Assembly (NCBI GenBank): GCA_034667545.1
Contig: JAXDJR010000069.1
Coordinates: 1 to 23,852 of the forward strand
Length of the DNA stretch: 23,852 nucleotides
From: DATAPE01 sp034667545
Lineage (GTDB): Bacteria; Actinomycetota; CADDZG01; WHSQ01
Reading direction: 5' to 3'
The notes below the pieces were generated by a model, which ran no database searches, was not told the origin of the DNA, and was given only the letters and a program-made list of their open reading frames with translations. Both the position numbers and the translations under genes were made by a program. Below, piece by piece: positions 14,803-21,926 of the stretch. The first letter of the stretch is position 1; each line of letters starts with the position of its first letter.

Positions 14803-15807
14803 ATGAGCACCGTCCTGATCCCCACGATCAAGAGCCGCGAAGAGGTTGAGCGGACGCTGCGGCGCGGCGTGCCGATGCACGCAGCTCCGGGCGCGGGCAA
14901 TGACGTTGCCTCGACCGCAGGGCGCAAACCTCCATGGCTGAAGGTGCGCGTCCGGCAAGGTGAGAACTTTTCCGAGCTGCGAGAGGTCATGCGCACCCGC
15001 GATCTGCATACGGTGTGCGAAGAAGCGGCCTGCCCGAATATCTACGAGTGCTGGGAGGCGCGCGAGGCGACGTTTCTACTGTGCGGCGACCTGTGCACCA
15101 GAAGGTGCGGCTTCTGTGACGTTATGACCGGGAAGCCCGACGCCTTGGATCCGGAGGAGCCGAAGAAGATCGCCGAGGCGGTGGCCGTGATGGGCTTGAA
15201 GTTCGCGGTCATCACGGGCGTTGCACGCGATGACCTCGACGACGGAGCATCGGGCCACTGGGCGGCCACGATCCGCGCGATCAAGAACGCCGTGCCGGCG
15301 TGCGGTATCGAAGTGCTGATCCCCGACTTCAAGCCCCGCAAGCAAGATCCCAGAGAAGCATTAGCGCAGGTGCTTGCCGCGGAGCCCAACGTGCTGGCGC
15401 ACAACCTCGAGACCGTTCGGAGGTTGCACCGTTCGATCAGGCCGGGTTTCGGTTATGAGGCCAGTCTGAAGCTCCTGGAATGGACGAAGGAGCTCCGGCC
15501 TCAGCAGGTGACGAAATCGAATCTCATCCTTGGGATGGGCGAGCGTGAGGAAGAAACACGCGACGCGATGCGGGACCTGCACGACGCTGGTTGCGACATC
15601 CTCACCATCGGCCAGTACCTGCAGCCGAGCGTGGCCTGGCACCTGCCGGTCGATCGCTGGGTGGAGCCTGCCGAGTTCGACCGGCTCAAGAGCTTCGGAG
15701 AGGACGAGCTCGGCTTTGCGTGGGTGGAGTCCGGCCCCCTCGTGCGCTCCAGCTACCACGCCGGGCGCCAGTACGAAGCTGCCGCCGCGCGCCTCGCCGC
15801 AACCTGA
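14803..15807 (+). CDS. lipA: Lipoyl synthase (radical SAM)
   Basis: Inserts two sulfurs into the protein-bound octanoyl group to make lipoate. The auxiliary cluster ligands C72, C77 and C83 (C-x4-C-x5-C) and the radical-SAM ligands C98, C102 and C105 (C-x3-C-x2-C) are present, and the C-terminal RSSYHAG supplies the auxiliary-cluster Ser. At 334 residues it carries about 45 residues ahead of the usual start of homology (RKPPWLKVR); either this is a genuine extension or the real start is downstream, for example ATG 14875, but no downstream candidate has a Shine-Dalgarno. It closes the E3-E2-lipB-E1 cluster, so a whole complex and its cofactor route are encoded together. Confidence 0.95.
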   Translation: MSTVLIPTIKSREEVERTLRRGVPMHAAPGAGNDVASTAGRKPPWLKVRVRQGENFSELREVMRTRDLHTVCEEAACPNIYECWEAREATFLLCGDLCTRRCGFCDVMTGKPDALDPEEPKKIAEAVAVMGLKFAVITGVARDDLDDGASGHWAATIRAIKNAVPACGIEVLIPDFKPRKQDPREALAQVLAAEPNVLAHNLETVRRLHRSIRPGFGYEASLKLLEWTKELRPQQVTKSNLILGMGEREEETRDAMRDLHDAGCDILTIGQYLQPSVAWHLPVDRWVEPAEFDRLKSFGEDELGFAWVESGPLVRSSYHAGRQYEAAAARLAAT

Positions 15808-15878
15808 TCGGTGAGCCTGAACGAGGCGAGCCACCACCGGCACGAAGCGGCGTCTCTTCCAAGAGTCTGACTTTGAGC

Positions 15879-16361
15879 ATGCAGAAAGTGCTCCTTCGGG
15901 CCGGCGCGCTCGCGGTTGCGCTCCTGCTCACGGCGTGCTCCTCAAGCAACACTCCCGGGTCGGGGAACGTGTCAGGGTCGTCCCCGGCTGCCGCTGCGAC
16001 CTCGTCGGCAGCAGCCCTTTGCAAGGAGGTCAGCGCCACTTCGCAAGGCTGGCTCCCGCATGACCTGCGTCTGCCCAAGGGCGCCTTCGTAAGCCACAAG
16101 CTTGCAAGCAGGGCTGGGTTCCATCGCGCTGCCTTCATGGTCCCGATGGCGATCTCAGCCTTCAGGCGCTTCGTGCGGAATCAGTGGCCCTCGGCCGGCT
16201 ACGTGCTGGGCCGGATGGCGGTCGGCGGCAAGCACTTTTCGGGCTCGTTCGTGAAGCCTCCGGCTCGAGGGACGTTCCTTGCCGAAGAGCGCTGCGGTGG
16301 CGCTGCGTCGGTTCTATACCTCAGCTATGCAGCTGGGTTGCCGTCTCCAACTTCGTCCTGA
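15879..16361 (+). CDS. Putative lipoprotein
   Basis: 160-residue protein with a lipoprotein signal: short basic N-terminus, hydrophobic stretch (VLLRAGALAVALLL) and a lipobox LTAC with the modified Cys at residue 20. A Ser/Ala/Gly-rich spacer follows. The mature part shows segments such as LPHDLRLPKGAF and FVRNQWPSAGYVLGR, a pattern I recall from small extracytoplasmic actinobacterial proteins without known function; this is not checked. Three further cysteines, C20 aside, are sparse (CKEV, ERCGG). The start could also be TTG 15873; the ribosome-binding site is weak. It stands alone between lipA and fdxA. Confidence 0.7.
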   Translation: MQKVLLRAGALAVALLLTACSSSNTPGSGNVSGSSPAAAATSSAAALCKEVSATSQGWLPHDLRLPKGAFVSHKLASRAGFHRAAFMVPMAISAFRRFVRNQWPSAGYVLGRMAVGGKHFSGSFVKPPARGTFLAEERCGGAASVLYLSYAAGLPSPTSS

Positions 16362-16389
16362 CGGCGCGCTTGCCGGCATCGACGCTGGG

Positions 16390-16395
16390 TATCAT
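16390..16395 (+). promoter_or_regulatory. Putative -10 box for fdxA
   Basis: TATCAT fits TANNNT and would start transcription near 16402, leaving a ~27 nt leader that carries the AGGAGG at 16417-16422. TTGCCG lies 14 bp upstream, which is short for a -35 spacing. Confidence 0.4.
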
Positions 16396-16416
16396 GGCGG
16401 CACAAGCATCTAGATC

Positions 16417-16422
16417 AGGAGG
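16417..16422 (+). promoter_or_regulatory. Strong Shine-Dalgarno of fdxA
   Basis: AGGAGG ends 6 nt before the GTG at 16429 and fixes that start. Confidence 0.75.
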
Positions 16423-16428
16423 ATTGTC

Positions 16429-16728
16429 GTGACGTACGTCATCGCTGAGCCTTGCATCGGCGTGAAAGACCGTGCGTGCGTCGATGAGTGCCCGGTCGAT
16501 TGCATCTACGAAGGTGAAGAGCAGCTCTTTATCCACCCGGAAGAGTGCGTCGACTGCGACGCGTGCCTGCCGGCGTGTCCCGTCGACGCCATCTTCCCCG
16601 CCGACAACGTCCCACCCGAGTGGACGAGCTTCACCGCCCTGAACTCGCAATGGTTCGAACAGCATCCCGAGGCCTCGGGCGGCGCCATGGAGAGCCCCTT
16701 CGCGCCCGCCGAAGAGCGCGGCGAGTAG
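16429..16728 (+). CDS. fdxA: Seven-iron ferredoxin, FdxA type
   Basis: 99-residue low-potential electron carrier. The cysteine pattern fits one [3Fe-4S] and one [4Fe-4S] cluster: C9, C17 and C50 for the 3Fe cluster and C21, C40, C43 and C46 for the 4Fe cluster, with an extra C25 as in mycobacterial FdxA. The N-terminal stretch TYVIAEPCIGVKDRAC and the CPVDCIYEGEEQLFIHPEEC segment are characteristic of this group. The C-terminal tail after residue 60 is acidic. It has a likely promoter and a strong ribosome-binding site of its own. It lies two genes upstream of korA, so it is the obvious candidate electron acceptor for KorAB; that pairing is inference from position. Confidence 0.94.
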   Translation: MTYVIAEPCIGVKDRACVDECPVDCIYEGEEQLFIHPEECVDCDACLPACPVDAIFPADNVPPEWTSFTALNSQWFEQHPEASGGAMESPFAPAEERGE

Positions 16729-16753
16729 ATAAGCCGGAGCGAACCCGGGCGAG

Positions 16754-16963
16754 GTGGATTGGAGCGAGCAGCTCGGCCGGAAGGTCTCGGTCCGCTACCG
16801 TCTGCACGGTGACCCTATCCACCCCTTCTCCGAAGCGGTAGGCGTGGTGGCGTCCGTGGCAACCGACCGGGACGCACAAGTGGTGACGATCATCGATCGC
16901 CGAGGGAAGGCCATCGCCATACCGGCCCCCGACCTGCTCGCGGTCAAGGTGTTTCCGCTCTGA
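16754..16963 (+). CDS. Small SH3-like/beta-barrel hypothetical protein
   Basis: 69-residue protein from GTG 16754, 25 bp after fdxA. The pattern GRKVSVRYRLHGDPIHPFSEAV...VVTIIDRRGKAIAIPAPDLLAVKVFPL looks like a small beta barrel. From memory it resembles the N-terminal segment of some actinobacterial GNAT acetyltransferases; I could not test this, and no acetyltransferase domain follows here. It is probably co-transcribed with fdxA and is followed by a GC hairpin. Start certainty is moderate, as the ribosome-binding site (GGGCGAG) is weak. Confidence 0.6.
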   Translation: MDWSEQLGRKVSVRYRLHGDPIHPFSEAVGVVASVATDRDAQVVTIIDRRGKAIAIPAPDLLAVKVFPL

Positions 16964-16985
16964 TCTCCGCGGGGGCCGCGGGAGA
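16964..16985 (+). terminator. GC-rich hairpin after the fdxA unit
   Basis: TCTCCGCGG and CCGCGGGAGA pair around a GGG loop, with one bulged G, immediately after the 69-residue gene's stop. No T-run follows, so termination efficiency is uncertain; it may only be an mRNA 3'-end stabiliser. The rest of 16986-17108 shows no gene. Confidence 0.4.
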
Positions 16986-17108
16986 AGGCGACTCGGTCGT
17001 CGATCTCGCCTGGACGACTTCCGCCCGCACCACTCCAGCGATGTCTTGGTCAAGCCTTTTATGGCCCCCGACCAGGGATTTCACCGCGAAGCAGATCGCC
17101 CGCGCTGA

Positions 17109-17114
17109 TAAGAT
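17109..17114 (+). promoter_or_regulatory. Putative -10 box for korAB
   Basis: TAAGAT fits TANNNT and lies 40 bp before korA. A transcription start near 17121 would fall inside the left arm of the dyad at 17117-17144. No -35 match at standard spacing. Confidence 0.35.
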
Positions 17115-17116
17115 GG

Positions 17117-17144
17117 CCCCTCAGCCGGAAGTCATTCTGAGGGG
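17117..17144 (+). promoter_or_regulatory. Perfect 8-bp dyad enclosing the korA Shine-Dalgarno
   Basis: CCCCTCAG (17117-17124) and CTGAGGGG (17137-17144) are perfect inverted repeats separated by 12 nt. The right arm contains GAGGGG, the ribosome-binding site of korA, and the left arm abuts the -10 box at 17109. It could be a protein operator or, if transcription starts upstream of 17117, an RNA hairpin that hides the ribosome-binding site. No known regulator motif was recognised. Confidence 0.55.
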
Positions 17145-17153
17145 ATTGGTGTG

Positions 17154-19013
17154 ATGAGCGCGCAGTCGGCGCCTCCCAAACAATCGGGGCCCGATCGACA
17201 AGAGGTCGATCGCGTCATCATCCGTTTCGCCGGCGACTCTGGTGACGGCATGCAGCTCACTGGCGAACGGTTCACGTCGGTAAGCGCGGTCTTCGGCAAC
17301 GACCTAGCTACGATGCCGGATTTCCCCGCCGAGATCCGGGCCCCCGCCGGGACCCTTGCAGGCGTATCCGCGTTCCAGATCCACTTCGCCGACTACGACA
17401 TCCTGACCCCCGGGGACCAACCGGGCGTTCTCGTGGCGATGAACCCAGCCGCCCTCAAGGTCAACCTCAAGGATCTGGCCCCCGGCGGCTTGCTGATCGT
17501 CAACACCGACGCCTTCGAGGACCGCAACCTGGACAAGGTCGGCTACGCCACGAACCCTCTCGAGGACGACTCCTTATCCAACTACCAGGTCTACAAGATC
17601 CCCATGACGTCGATGACCGTGGACGCGGTCAAGGACACCGGCGTCACCAAGAAAGAAGCCGAGCGCAGCAAGAACATGCTGGCGCTGGGCGTGCTCTCGT
17701 GGATGTACGGCCGTCCACTCGACCAGACCATCGCATGGCTCGAAAAGAAGTTCTCCAAGAAACCTGCCCTGGCGCAAGCCAACGTCGCGGCTCTGAAGGC
17801 AGGCCACGCCTTCGGCGAGACCGCCGAGCTGACCGCTTTCGAGGTCAAACCCGCCACGCTGGCCCCCGGCACCTACCGGCGGATAACCGGTAACCAGGCG
17901 CTCGCATACGGGTTGATCGCAGCAAGCGTGCAAGCGAAGTTGCCGCTGTTCCTCGCCTCCTACCCGATCACGCCGGCCTCTGACGTTCTGCATGAGCTTT
18001 CTCGCCACAAAAACTTTGGCGTGCGCACGATCCAAGCTGAAGATGAGATAGCTGCAGCCGGGATGGCGTTGGGCGCCGCCTTCTCGGGCCATCTTGGAGT
18101 GACCACGACGTCCGGCCCGGGTCTCGACCTCAAGTCCGAGACGATCGGTCTCGCGATCTCGCTGGAACTGCCGTTGATCGTCGTGGATGTGCAACGCGGG
18201 GGTCCCTCCACAGGCTTGCCGACTAAGACCGAACAGTCGGACCTCCTTCATGCGATGTTCGGCCGGCACGGCGAGGCTCCGCTTCCCATCGTGGCCGCTT
18301 ACACCCCAGCATCGTGCTTCTGGTCTGCGATCGAGGCGGCACGTCTTGCGGTGAAGTACATGACTCCCGTGATCCTTCTTACCGATGGGTACCTCGCCAA
18401 CAGCGCCGAGCCGTGGCGGATCCCTTCGGTCGGGAAACTGCCCAACATCGGGGTTCGGTTCGCGTCCCAACCCAACGCGGGCGAGGACTTCTGGCCCTAT
18501 CTCCGGGATGACGACACCCTCGCACGTCCATGGGCCATCCCCGGCACCTTGGGCCTCGAGCACCGTGTCGGGGGCATCGAGAAAGCAGATGGCACCGGCA
18601 ACATCTCCTATGACCCGGACAACCATCAGCTGATGACCGAGTTGCGGCAGGCAAAGATCAAGGCGATCGAAGAAGACATCGATCCTCTCGAGTTCGACTC
18701 GGATGAGGACGCCAAGGTTTTGATACTCGGGTGGGGCGGCACCTACGGTCAGATCGGCGCGGCTGTAAGACGGCTGCGGGCTCGCGGCAAGAGCGTGGCG
18801 CGCGCCCATCTCAAACATCTGAACCCGTTCCCTCAGAACACAGGTGAGGTTCTGGCCCGCTTCGACCACGTTGTGATCCCGGAGATGAACATGGGTCAGC
18901 TCGCTCGGCTCATCCGGTCTGACTTCCTCATCGACACCATCTCGATAAAGAAAGTAAAGGGCGTTCCCTTCAAAGCGTCCGAGATCGAAGAACGAGTACT
19001 GGAGCTGATGTGA
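17154..19013 (+). CDS. korA: 2-oxoacid:ferredoxin oxidoreductase, fused gamma-alpha subunit
   Basis: 619 residues. The N-terminal third (about 20-200) is the gamma domain with the hallmark RFAGDSGDGMQLTGERF. The rest is the alpha (pyrimidine-binding) domain with SYPITPASDVLHELS, IQAEDEIAAAGMALGA, QRGGPSTGLPTKTEQSDL and a C-terminal domain (LGWGGTYGQIGAAV). This gamma-alpha fusion paired with a separate KorB is the architecture of mycobacterial KorAB, an oxygen-tolerant 2-oxoglutarate:ferredoxin oxidoreductase that forms succinyl-CoA; 2-oxoglutarate is thus the best guess for substrate. The ATG at 17154 lies 9 nt after GAGGGG; GTG 17151 directly before it is equally possible. Its stop overlaps the korB ATG by one base. 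A perfect dyad covers its ribosome-binding site. Confidence 0.93.
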   Translation: MSAQSAPPKQSGPDRQEVDRVIIRFAGDSGDGMQLTGERFTSVSAVFGNDLATMPDFPAEIRAPAGTLAGVSAFQIHFADYDILTPGDQPGVLVAMNPAALKVNLKDLAPGGLLIVNTDAFEDRNLDKVGYATNPLEDDSLSNYQVYKIPMTSMTVDAVKDTGVTKKEAERSKNMLALGVLSWMYGRPLDQTIAWLEKKFSKKPALAQANVAALKAGHAFGETAELTAFEVKPATLAPGTYRRITGNQALAYGLIAASVQAKLPLFLASYPITPASDVLHELSRHKNFGVRTIQAEDEIAAAGMALGAAFSGHLGVTTTSGPGLDLKSETIGLAISLELPLIVVDVQRGGPSTGLPTKTEQSDLLHAMFGRHGEAPLPIVAAYTPASCFWSAIEAARLAVKYMTPVILLTDGYLANSAEPWRIPSVGKLPNIGVRFASQPNAGEDFWPYLRDDDTLARPWAIPGTLGLEHRVGGIEKADGTGNISYDPDNHQLMTELRQAKIKAIEEDIDPLEFDSDEDAKVLILGWGGTYGQIGAAVRRLRARGKSVARAHLKHLNPFPQNTGEVLARFDHVVIPEMNMGQLARLIRSDFLIDTISIKKVKGVPFKASEIEERVLELM

Positions 19014-20098
19014 TGCCGGACATGGAGAGCAACGCCGTAGATCAACTCGTGACCGGGCGCGATCGTGGAGTAACCGAGGCCGGCGGTTCGGTGGCGACAC
19101 TCACGCGCGGGGACTTCGTCTCCGACCAGGAGGTGCGGTGGTGTCCTGGGTGTGGTGACTACGCGATCCTGGCTGCGGTCCAGAGTGTGATGCCCGAGTT
19201 CGGCATCCCACGAGAGAAAACCGTGTTCGTGTCAGGCATCGGCTGCTCCAGCCGGTTCCCGTATTACATGAACACTTATGGCATCCACAGCATTCACGGC
19301 CGGGCCCCCGCTATCGCGACGGGCATCGCCACAGCCCGGCCCGATCTTCAGGTCTGGGTCGTGACGGGTGATGGTGACGGGCTCTCGATCGGTGGCAACC
19401 ATCTGATCCATGCGTTGCGTCGCAACGTCAACCTCAACATCCTGCTGTTCAACAACCAGATCTATGGGCTTACCAAGGGCCAGTACTCGCCAACCTCCGA
19501 GCAAGGGAAGGTGACGAAGTCCACTCCCTTCGGGTCACTCGAACATCCATTCAACCCGGTCTCCGTGGCTCTGGGGGCCGAGGCCTCCTTCGTAGCTCGA
19601 ACTATCGACGTCGAGCGCAAACATCTGCCCGAGATGCTGCGCCGCGCGGCAGCCCACCGCGGGTCTTCGTTCATCGAGATCTATCAGAACTGCAACATCT
19701 TCAATGACGGTGCGTTTCTGGCGCTGACCTCTAAGGACGGACGCTCCCAGAACCGCATCTATCTCGAGCACGGCAAGCCGATCCGCTTCGGTCCCGACCA
19801 TGAGAAGGGCGTCAAGATGAGTCCGGAGGGCCGGTGCGAGATCGTCGATGTGGCCCAAGTGGGCGAGAGCAACCTGTTGGTGCACGACGAGCATCGCGAG
19901 GACCCCGGGCTGGCTTTCTCTTTGTCCCGCCTCGCGGACCGGCCCACCGGCCCCACGCCCATCGGCGTGTTCCGTGATGTCGAGCGCGCGGCCTACGGAG
20001 ACGGTCTCGAAGATCAGTTGCGTATCGCTGCCGATCAGCAGGGACCGGGTGACCTCGCTCGATTGCTGTCATCGGGCGATACCTGGACCGTCGATTGA
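19013..20098 (+). CDS. korB: 2-oxoacid:ferredoxin oxidoreductase, beta subunit
   Basis: 361-residue thiamine-diphosphate and [4Fe-4S] subunit that passes electrons to ferredoxin. The ThDP motif is VTGDGDGLSIGGNHLIHA...LFNNQIYGLTKGQYSPTS. Candidate cluster cysteines are the pair in RWCPGCGDY, the one in GIGCSSRF and the one in IYQNCNIF. An N-terminal extension of ~35 residues precedes the conserved core, as in actinobacterial homologues. The ATG at 19013 overlaps the korA stop (TGATG); GTG 19010 is an alternative. The C-terminal ~70 residues (from VAQVGESNLLVHDEH) form the usual KorB tail. KorA and KorB should be made as one heterodimer, with FdxA as the likely acceptor. Confidence 0.94.
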   Translation: MPDMESNAVDQLVTGRDRGVTEAGGSVATLTRGDFVSDQEVRWCPGCGDYAILAAVQSVMPEFGIPREKTVFVSGIGCSSRFPYYMNTYGIHSIHGRAPAIATGIATARPDLQVWVVTGDGDGLSIGGNHLIHALRRNVNLNILLFNNQIYGLTKGQYSPTSEQGKVTKSTPFGSLEHPFNPVSVALGAEASFVARTIDVERKHLPEMLRRAAAHRGSSFIEIYQNCNIFNDGAFLALTSKDGRSQNRIYLEHGKPIRFGPDHEKGVKMSPEGRCEIVDVAQVGESNLLVHDEHREDPGLAFSLSRLADRPTGPTPIGVFRDVERAAYGDGLEDQLRIAADQQGPGDLARLLSSGDTWTVD

Positions 20099-20111
20099 CG
20101 TCCATCTTTCG

Positions 20112-20411
20112 ATGAGCACTCAACCCGGGAACCCCCCGCCGGTGCCGCTGCCCGACACCGACGCCTACGACGACAAGGTCGAGAGCCTCGCCCACAAGCT
20201 GCTCCACGGCGGGGTTGAGAACGGCCTCGCCGCAGGAGATCTCGCGTCCGCGCGCAGGGTGGCCCGCCGGATCCTGGAAGAGTCCCAGGCGAGGACCGAG
20301 CAAGGTGCCGCGATGGAGCCCGAAGATCAGGATGTGATCCGCAGATCGTCGGGTGAGACGGCTTCGGTTGGCGAAAGCGGTCCCACCCCGCGGACCTCTG
20401 ACGGCGACTGA
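20112..20411 (+). CDS. Hypothetical protein, charged C-terminus
   Basis: 99-residue protein 13 bp after korB. It has a Pro-rich start (TQPGNPPPVPLPDTDAYDDK), a predicted helical middle (VESLAHKLLHGGVENGLAAGDLASARRVARRILEES) and a polar, low-complexity tail. No known domain, signal peptide or membrane segment. The ATG at 20112 lacks a Shine-Dalgarno, so translation may be coupled to korB. Amino-acid use looks coding, but I cannot assign a role. Confidence 0.55.
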   Translation: MSTQPGNPPPVPLPDTDAYDDKVESLAHKLLHGGVENGLAAGDLASARRVARRILEESQARTEQGAAMEPEDQDVIRRSSGETASVGESGPTPRTSDGD

Positions 20412-20444
20412 GCCACACCCCATCTCACCCAGCCGCCGCCCCCA

Positions 20445-20458
20445 GGCCCGCGCGGGCC
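20445..20458 (+). repeat. 14-bp perfect palindrome upstream of tldD
   Basis: GGCCCGCGCGGGCC equals its own reverse complement. It ends 9 bp before the TAAGTT box and so occupies the -35 zone of the tldD promoter. It could be a repressor site or a short hairpin (5-bp stem, 4-nt loop) ending the korAB unit; GC-rich DNA also yields such palindromes by chance. Confidence 0.45.
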
Positions 20459-20467
20459 ACCCGCTGC

Positions 20468-20473
20468 TAAGTT
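20468..20473 (+). promoter_or_regulatory. Putative -10 box of a leaderless tldD promoter
   Basis: TAAGTT fits TANNNT and lies 7 nt before the GTG at 20481, which has no Shine-Dalgarno; this predicts a leaderless mRNA. Confidence 0.4.
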
Positions 20474-20480
20474 GCGTCCC

Positions 20481-21926
20481 GTGAAAGATCTGGTCATCGC
20501 CGCTCTCGATGCCGCGACTGCGTCGGGAGCTTCTTACGCGGACGTCCGTTCGGTAGAGACCGAGACCGAAGCGCTTGCCGTGCGGGGCCCTCAGGTGGAA
20601 GGTTTGGATCGCTCCCACACGGTTGGCATAGGCGTGCGTGTGCTCATCGATGGAGCGTGGGGGTATGCAGCATCGGCGAGGCTGGATCGAGACAGCGTCG
20701 AGCGCATGGCCTTGACTGCCGTCGAAGTCGCGCGTGCCAGCGCGATGGCTCGCTCGAAACCCGTCGAATTGGTTCCCGAGCCGCGCCATGAGGACTCCTG
20801 GTCCGCGCCAGTCGCCAAGGATCCCTTCTCGGTCCCTCCGGAGGACAAGATCGCACTGCTCACTTCGGCGACCGAGCGCATGGAGCGCGTCCCCGGTGTT
20901 CGCTTGGCGCGAGGCACCATGGACCTGCTGCGCCAAACCGCATGGTTCGCGTCATCGGAAGGATCGCTCATCGATCAGTCGACGGTTCAGGTGGGCGCCG
21001 GCATCGAGGCCACATCGGTCTCGAACGGTGAGATGCAACAGCGTTCCTATCCGGGATCGTTCAGGGGTCATTTCGAGACCGGCGGCTACGAAGTCATCGA
21101 GCGGATGGACCTTGTGGGCCACGCCGAGGCCACCGCCGAGCAAGCAGCTGCACTCTTGACGGCGCCCGCATGCCCCGAGGGCATCACGACTCTGGTGCTC
21201 GACGGACATCAGGTCATGCTTCAGGTGCACGAGTCGGTGGGGCACCCCACCGAGCTTGACCGCGTCCTTGGGATGGAAGCGGCATACGCGGGGACATCGT
21301 TCGTGGGGATACCCGACGTTGGCAAGCTGCGCTACGGGTCTGATCTCGTGAACATCACTTCCGACGCGACGATTCCTGGGGGCCTGGGAACCTTCGGCTA
21401 CGACGACGAGGGGGTGACTGCGCAATGCGTCGACCTTGTGAAGGACGGCATCTTGGTAGGGTTTCAAACCTCCCGCGAGACTGCTGCGACGGTGGGAGCG
21501 GACCGTTCGAACGGAACGATGCGGGCGGAAGGATGGGAGAATTTTCCCCTGATCCGCATGACCAATGTCAGCCTTCTCCCCGGCGAAGGAAGCCTGGACG
21601 ACTTGCTTGCAGATGTGGATGACGGCATCTACATGGTGACCAACAAGTCCTGGTCGATAGACGACAAGCGCAAGAACTTCCAATTCGGTTGCGAGATCGC
21701 CTGGGAGATCAAGAAGGGCAAGCTTGGACGCATGCTTAAAGATCCGCGCTACACCGGTATCACCCCGGTCTTCTGGGCTTCCTGCGATGCGATCGCCGGT
21801 CCGGAGGAGTGGCGAGTGTATGGAACGCCCAACTGCGGCAAAGGACAACCGGGCCAGACGATGCGCGTAGGTCACGGCACGGCCCCCGCCCGCTTCCGCA
21901 ACGTGCATCTCGGGACGAGTCAATGA
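20481..21926 (+). CDS. tldD: TldD metalloprotease subunit
   Basis: Catalytic subunit of the TldD/TldE protease, which trims unfolded or modified peptides; E. coli TldD/E matures microcin B17 and degrades CcdA. The metal site is H250-E251-S-V-G-H254 (HExxxH), and C435 in FWASCDAIAG is placed like the third metal ligand of the E. coli enzyme. The GTG at 20481 gives MKDLVIAALDAA, the usual family start; a TTG nine bases earlier is possible. 481 residues is normal. The stop overlaps the tldE ATG by four bases, as expected for two subunits of one heterodimer. The physiological substrate is unknown; no peptide-modification genes lie in this window. Confidence 0.93.
   Translation: MKDLVIAALDAATASGASYADVRSVETETEALAVRGPQVEGLDRSHTVGIGVRVLIDGAWGYAASARLDRDSVERMALTAVEVARASAMARSKPVELVPEPRHEDSWSAPVAKDPFSVPPEDKIALLTSATERMERVPGVRLARGTMDLLRQTAWFASSEGSLIDQSTVQVGAGIEATSVSNGEMQQRSYPGSFRGHFETGGYEVIERMDLVGHAEATAEQAAALLTAPACPEGITTLVLDGHQVMLQVHESVGHPTELDRVLGMEAAYAGTSFVGIPDVGKLRYGSDLVNITSDATIPGGLGTFGYDDEGVTAQCVDLVKDGILVGFQTSRETAATVGADRSNGTMRAEGWENFPLIRMTNVSLLPGEGSLDDLLADVDDGIYMVTNKSWSIDDKRKNFQFGCEIAWEIKKGKLGRMLKDPRYTGITPVFWASCDAIAGPEEWRVYGTPNCGKGQPGQTMRVGHGTAPARFRNVHLGTSQ

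Noticed and set aside
17574..19100. 508-residue open frame antisense to korA/korB
   Set aside because: It is a mirror of a GC-rich coding strand; the translation is rich in Arg, His and Gly with no domain, while the + strand encodes an unmistakable KorA.
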